Assembly (NCBI GenBank): GCA_022820665.1
Contig: JAJEFB010000009.1
Coordinates: 1 to 46,705 of the forward strand
Direction: 5' to 3'
DNA from: Anaerolineae bacterium
GTDB taxonomy: Bacteria; Chloroflexota; Anaerolineae; Aggregatilineales; Phototrophicaceae
DNA length: 46,705 nt
This document shows, piece by piece, positions 44,060 to 46,705 of the stretch. Under the pieces are notes generated by a model. The model searched no databases. It worked only from the letters and a program-made list of their open reading frames with translations, and had not been told where the DNA came from. A program made the translations under genes and the position numbers. Positions within the stretch are counted from its first letter, which is position 1; each line of letters opens with the position of its first letter.

Positions 44060-44204
44060 GTGGTTAATCTTCAGTTTCATTTTACATCGTTCCAGCGACA
44101 GCACTTTTGAGCGGATGTCCCGGACGGCCCCAGCAAATATGGAGTTTGTGCCGCCGTCCTGCTAAACTTGGAGGAAGCGCCAACTGATCCAAGGATAGCA
44201 TAGA

Positions 44205-44831
44205 GTGAATTCATCCGAGAATCTGCCGGGACTGATCTTGGTGATGATCGGACCCGGCGGTGCCGGCAAAAACGCCATCATGAAAGCCATTATCAAACAT
44301 TACGCTAATATTCAACAGTTGGCAACGGCGACCACGCGCGACATGCGCTCCGACGAGAAGCAAGGGCGCGAACACCTCTTCGTCAGCCTTCAACAATTTG
44401 AAGCCATGATCGCCAAAGGCGAATTATTGGAATACCAGGAGGTGACCCCGGGGAAATTCTATGGCATCCCTCGACAAACTGTTGCCGATTGCCTGAAAAA
44501 CGCCGAAGTACGAATCGCTGATATTGAAGTCTTGGGCGCGGAGAAACTGGCGCGAGCCTACCCGGAAAATGTCGTTCAGGTCTTTGTCACGGTTCCGGGG
44601 GAGTCCATTGATGAGCAGAGTAGAGTTTTGGAAGGGCGCATGCGCGGGCGCGATGATGGCGCAACCGATATCCAGCATCGCCTGGAACGCGCCCGGACAC
44701 TGGAATTGCCCTATCAGAGCCAGTGCGACTACGTCGTGGTCAATGGCGCGCTTGCGGCTGCGATCGACTCTACCCGGGCTATCGTTGAAAAAGAACTGGC
44801 GCGACGAGGATTGTCGGGAGCGCCGCAATGA
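44205..44831 (+). CDS. Guanylate-kinase-like protein
   Basis: The 208-aa P-loop kinase has GPGGAGKN at 16-23 where guanylate kinase has GPSGxGKs/t. ATATTRDMRSDEKQGREHLFVSLQQFEAMIAKGELLEYQEVTPGKFYGIPRQTV follows the GMP-binding region (TTRxxRxxExxGxxYxFvs; E.LEY; Y.G). DIEVLGAEKL replaces DIDxQGA. The K-N pair at the P-loop end and His-Leu-Phe for Tyr-x-Phe are deviations, so phosphorylation of GMP is probable but not certain. The start is GTG at 44205-44207. The stop overlaps the YgfZ-like gene (ATGA). Confidence 0.8.
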   Translation: MNSSENLPGLILVMIGPGGAGKNAIMKAIIKHYANIQQLATATTRDMRSDEKQGREHLFVSLQQFEAMIAKGELLEYQEVTPGKFYGIPRQTVADCLKNAEVRIADIEVLGAEKLARAYPENVVQVFVTVPGESIDEQSRVLEGRMRGRDDGATDIQHRLERARTLELPYQSQCDYVVVNGALAAAIDSTRAIVEKELARRGLSGAPQ

Positions 44832-45892
44832 ATGAACTTGCCGGATATCACCAGCATATGGGCGCGCTGCTGGCCGCGGATGGCATTCCCCTGCATTACG
44901 GCGATCTTCGCTCAGAATATCACGCGGCGCTTGACCGCGCGATACTGCTGGATCGCTCTCACGAGGGTCGCATTCTTTTGGAGGGAGACAGCCGCTTCGA
45001 TCTAATCAACCGGATGTCGACCAATGAACTATTGGGCATGTCCCTTTTCGAGGGCCGTCCCACAGTATTCACCAACGCCAACGCCCGTATTTTGTTTCGA
45101 GCAATGTGCTACAACTTGCCCGGGGGCGTATTGATGATCAGCGAGCCCGGACAGGGGCAGGCGCTTTCCGAGCTCTTGCGACGCAACATCTTTTATGGCG
45201 ACAAGGTCGTGGTACGAGACCAATCGCTGACAACAGCTCAGTTTGCCGTCCATGGACCAAAGTCCGACCAGATTATGGGGCGGGTGGGCCTCGAGCTGCT
45301 CTCGTCTGTGGATTACTTCGCCTGTGAAATCGCGCTCGACCGTAGACCTGCGACGGCCGCCCGGCGCAGGTCCATCGTCGGCCAGCACTGGATCATCATT
45401 TGTCCCGCCGCGAGCGCGCTAGCTATACATCGACAGATTCTGGATTTCGGCCAATCATTTGAGCTGCAGCCTGCCGGCTCGCTGGCCTATAATGTGCTAC
45501 GCATACGCAGTGGCAGACCGGCGGGCCTGGAATTATCATCCGAATACATTCCCCTCGAAGTTGGCTTATGGGACGAGGTCAACTTCGAAAAAGGTTGTTA
45601 TACGGGCCAGGAAATCATCGCGCGCATGGAGAGCAGACAGCGTCTTGCCAAGGTGATGGTTAGGTTGGAATTGGCGCAGTTGGTGAACGCGCCGGCAGCA
45701 GTCTATTATGATGGCAAAGAATGCGGCAAGCTCACCAGCAGCGCCGCCAGCCCCGATGGCGAGATCTTTGCGCTTGCCGTCATAAAGACGGCTAGCGCCC
45801 GCCCCGGGACAGCGCTCGAAGTCGGCGATGACCGCAGGCCGGCGCGTGTACGCGAAATTGCCGGCGCGCAACCAGCCTTCATCAGCGATTGA
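44828..45892 (+). CDS. ygfZ: YgfZ/GcvT-like folate-binding protein
   Basis: The 354-aa protein is of the aminomethyltransferase superfamily. The signature KGCYTGQE at 255-262 (consensus K-G-C-[YF]-x-G-Q-E) marks it as YgfZ-like, a tetrahydrofolate-dependent factor for iron-sulfur enzyme upkeep rather than the glycine-cleavage T protein. VHGPKSDQIMGRVGL and the N-terminal LLDRSHEGRILLEGDSRFDLINRMSTNEL match GcvT-fold blocks. It is translationally coupled to the guanylate-kinase-like gene. The [2Fe-2S] clusters of the Xdh subunit are one possible beneficiary, but this is only context. Confidence 0.88.
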   Translation: MNELAGYHQHMGALLAADGIPLHYGDLRSEYHAALDRAILLDRSHEGRILLEGDSRFDLINRMSTNELLGMSLFEGRPTVFTNANARILFRAMCYNLPGGVLMISEPGQGQALSELLRRNIFYGDKVVVRDQSLTTAQFAVHGPKSDQIMGRVGLELLSSVDYFACEIALDRRPATAARRRSIVGQHWIIICPAASALAIHRQILDFGQSFELQPAGSLAYNVLRIRSGRPAGLELSSEYIPLEVGLWDEVNFEKGCYTGQEIIARMESRQRLAKVMVRLELAQLVNAPAAVYYDGKECGKLTSSAASPDGEIFALAVIKTASARPGTALEVGDDRRPARVREIAGAQPAFISD

Positions 45893-45959
45893 AGGGCTTT
45901 GGGCCAACTGTTGACCAAGGCAATGAGAGACCCTAGCAAATGGCGAAATTGGGAAACTT

Positions 45960-46424
45960 TCAGTTGAGTTGAGGAGGATCCCCGTCAAAGAACAGCGCCC
46001 ACCAGAGTTCCCAGTTTTCGGGGTCCGGTTCCGTCGTCACGAATTCGACCAATTCTACAACTGCTGAAGGGGCCGCGTCCCCGGTCCCAAGGCCTTGGGG
46101 AATGATCAGTATTTCGCCCTCTCGGATCATCTTGCCGTCGTCTCGCGCCCAGTATTCCACATAAGCGTCGCTCTTGACGTATTTCAGTTCCTCGACCAAG
46201 GACTGCTGTTCGATTTGCAGATCCGCAATTTCGGCCAAGACCTCAGCGTGGATTCCCTGCAATTCGCGATCCAATTGTACGCGGCTGCTGAAATTAAGCG
46301 TCAAGAACAATCCCAGCGTCAAGATGACCGCAATCAGTAGTTGCGCGCTGGAAAAACGTCGACCCAAAAACCGCCTTTCGTCGCTTTCTCTCGTTGAAAG
46401 TATGTCGGGCGTCGCTTCAGCCAT
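45960..46424 (-). CDS. FtsB/DivIC-like septum protein
   Basis: The 154-aa single-pass membrane protein has a cytoplasmic N-terminus of about 27 residues (basic near the membrane: RRFLGRRFSS), a membrane helix at 28-46 (LLIAVILTLGLFLTLNF), and a coiled coil at about 50-82 (LQGIHAEVLAEIADLQIEQQSLVEELKYVKSDAYVEYWARDDGKMIREGE). The YVEYWARDDGKMIREGE stretch after the coil matches the FtsB/DivIC pattern (Y-x-E-x-x-A-R-e-x-g-x-v-x-p-g-E). Such proteins join FtsL and FtsQ/DivIB at the divisome. The C-terminus is acidic and longer than in FtsB. It converges with ygfZ; its upstream genes lie in the repeat-bearing window end or beyond. Confidence 0.8.
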   Translation of the reverse strand: MAEATPDILSTRESDERRFLGRRFSSAQLLIAVILTLGLFLTLNFSSRVQLDRELQGIHAEVLAEIADLQIEQQSLVEELKYVKSDAYVEYWARDDGKMIREGEILIIPQGLGTGDAAPSAVVELVEFVTTEPDPENWELWWALFFDGDPPQLN

Positions 46425-46705
46425 CGCGCTTGCAAGTCACCATTATCGGATCAACCACCATGATAATACAGAACCTATAATTTGCTTTGGATCATCCGAC
46501 AATTCGGCGAACAATCTTTTTTACAAGTCTGCCAAATTCCACATGCAATCATGTTGAAATCTGTAAGGCTTGTCCGGTAGTGGGTCATGCAACCGCGCTT
46601 TTTCTACCCCATCCCCCGGCCCCTTCCCCGAGGCATCAGGGAAGGGGAGCTAACGTAGCGCGAACTCGCTTGAAAACGGCAGCTATCGACACTTGCAACA
46701 TCAGA
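46425..46705. other. Window end: AT-rich spacer and hairpin-bearing repeat
   Basis: Positions 46425-46560 are AT-rich with no gene seen and may hold the promoter of the FtsB-like gene. From about 46600 the sequence becomes a C-rich tract followed by a 9-bp stem CCCCTTCCC (46620-46628) / GGGAAGGGG (46639-46647). This type of repeat (CCCCATCCCCCGGCCCCTTC) is common between genes in many environmental bacteria. Confidence 0.55.

Larger units (their letters stand above)
43890..44204. other. Divergent spacer with repeats
   Basis: The 315-base spacer lies between folD (-) and the guanylate-kinase-like gene (+). It holds a partial repeat (43921-43964), a full copy (43967-44059) and about 145 bases of unassigned sequence that must include the promoter of the plus-strand pair. 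AAGGAT lies ahead of the GTG at 44205. Confidence 0.55.

Overview
The window reads as chromosomal DNA of a bacterium that is probably a member of the Chloroflexota (Anaerolineae-like). This is an inference from a combination of traits: bacterial F420 biosynthesis genes, LLM-class F420 oxidoreductase, Rex and MreB, a Pro/Thr-rich two-helix envelope protein, moderately high GC, and many dispersed palindromic intergenic repeats. No rRNA, tRNA, CRISPR array or phage module was seen.

Layout. (1) 1-7200: repeat-rich start, rex (+), mreB (-), and a minus-strand F1 operon atpA-atpG-atpD-atpC ending in a good intrinsic terminator. The genes for F0 and delta are not adjacent. A Rex-type operator lies on the -35 box of a strong candidate promoter upstream of atpA, and a second lies just upstream of rex. 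(2) 7200-14600: proC, a GNAT-like gene and an NAD(P)-binding epimerase-like gene (-), fabF-fabH (+), then purine nucleoside phosphorylase and a small membrane protein (-). (3) 14700-16835: a K+ channel with two RCK modules (+). (4) 16832-31600 (-): a YqeC-MocA fusion, then a 420-bp TIR/TSD-bounded insertion, then xanthine-dehydrogenase-type subunits flanking an uncharacterised 584-aa protein with an AMP-nucleosidase-like C-terminus. A phosphoesterase, an LLM flavin/F420 enzyme, cofC-cofD-nitroreductase-cofE-fno and ssnA follow. (5) 31648-43889 (-): a small hypothetical gene, two fold-type II PLP enzymes enclosing a glycosyltransferase and a coiled-coil gene, carbamate kinase, YgeW-type carbamoyltransferase, YgeY, adenine deaminase, 8-oxoguanine deaminase and folD. 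(6) 44205-46424: guanylate-kinase-like and YgfZ/GcvT-like genes (+), and an FtsB/DivIC-like gene (-).

How the genes fit together. Regions 2, 4 and 5 match much of the E. coli ygeW-ygeX-ygeY-hyuA-yqeA-yqeB-yqeC-ygfJ(mocA)-ygfK-ssnA-ygfM-xdhD locus, which is linked to anaerobic purine/urate catabolism and selenium-dependent molybdenum hydroxylases. Present here are ygeW, ygeY, carbamate kinase (yqeA), yqeC+mocA as one gene, ssnA, and ygfM/xdhD equivalents. Added are purine nucleoside phosphorylase, adenine deaminase, 8-oxoguanine deaminase and the nucleosidase-like protein. Missing from the window are ygfK, hyuA, yqeB, a recognisable ygeX and a purine permease. The likely flow is nucleoside/nucleotide to free base, deamination and Mo-hydroxylation, ring opening, ureido/carbamoyl intermediates, then carbamoyl phosphate, with ATP from carbamate kinase. 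The F420 genes are interleaved with the Xdh genes in one orientation, which suggests, without proving it, a redox link between deazaflavin and the purine hydroxylase.

The most interesting items are the nucleosidase-like protein inside the xdh operon, the reorganised purine island fused to an F420 operon, the Rex operator on the ATP synthase promoter, the 420-bp MITE-like insertion, and a roughly 90-bp interspersed repeat family with about eight copies in this window.
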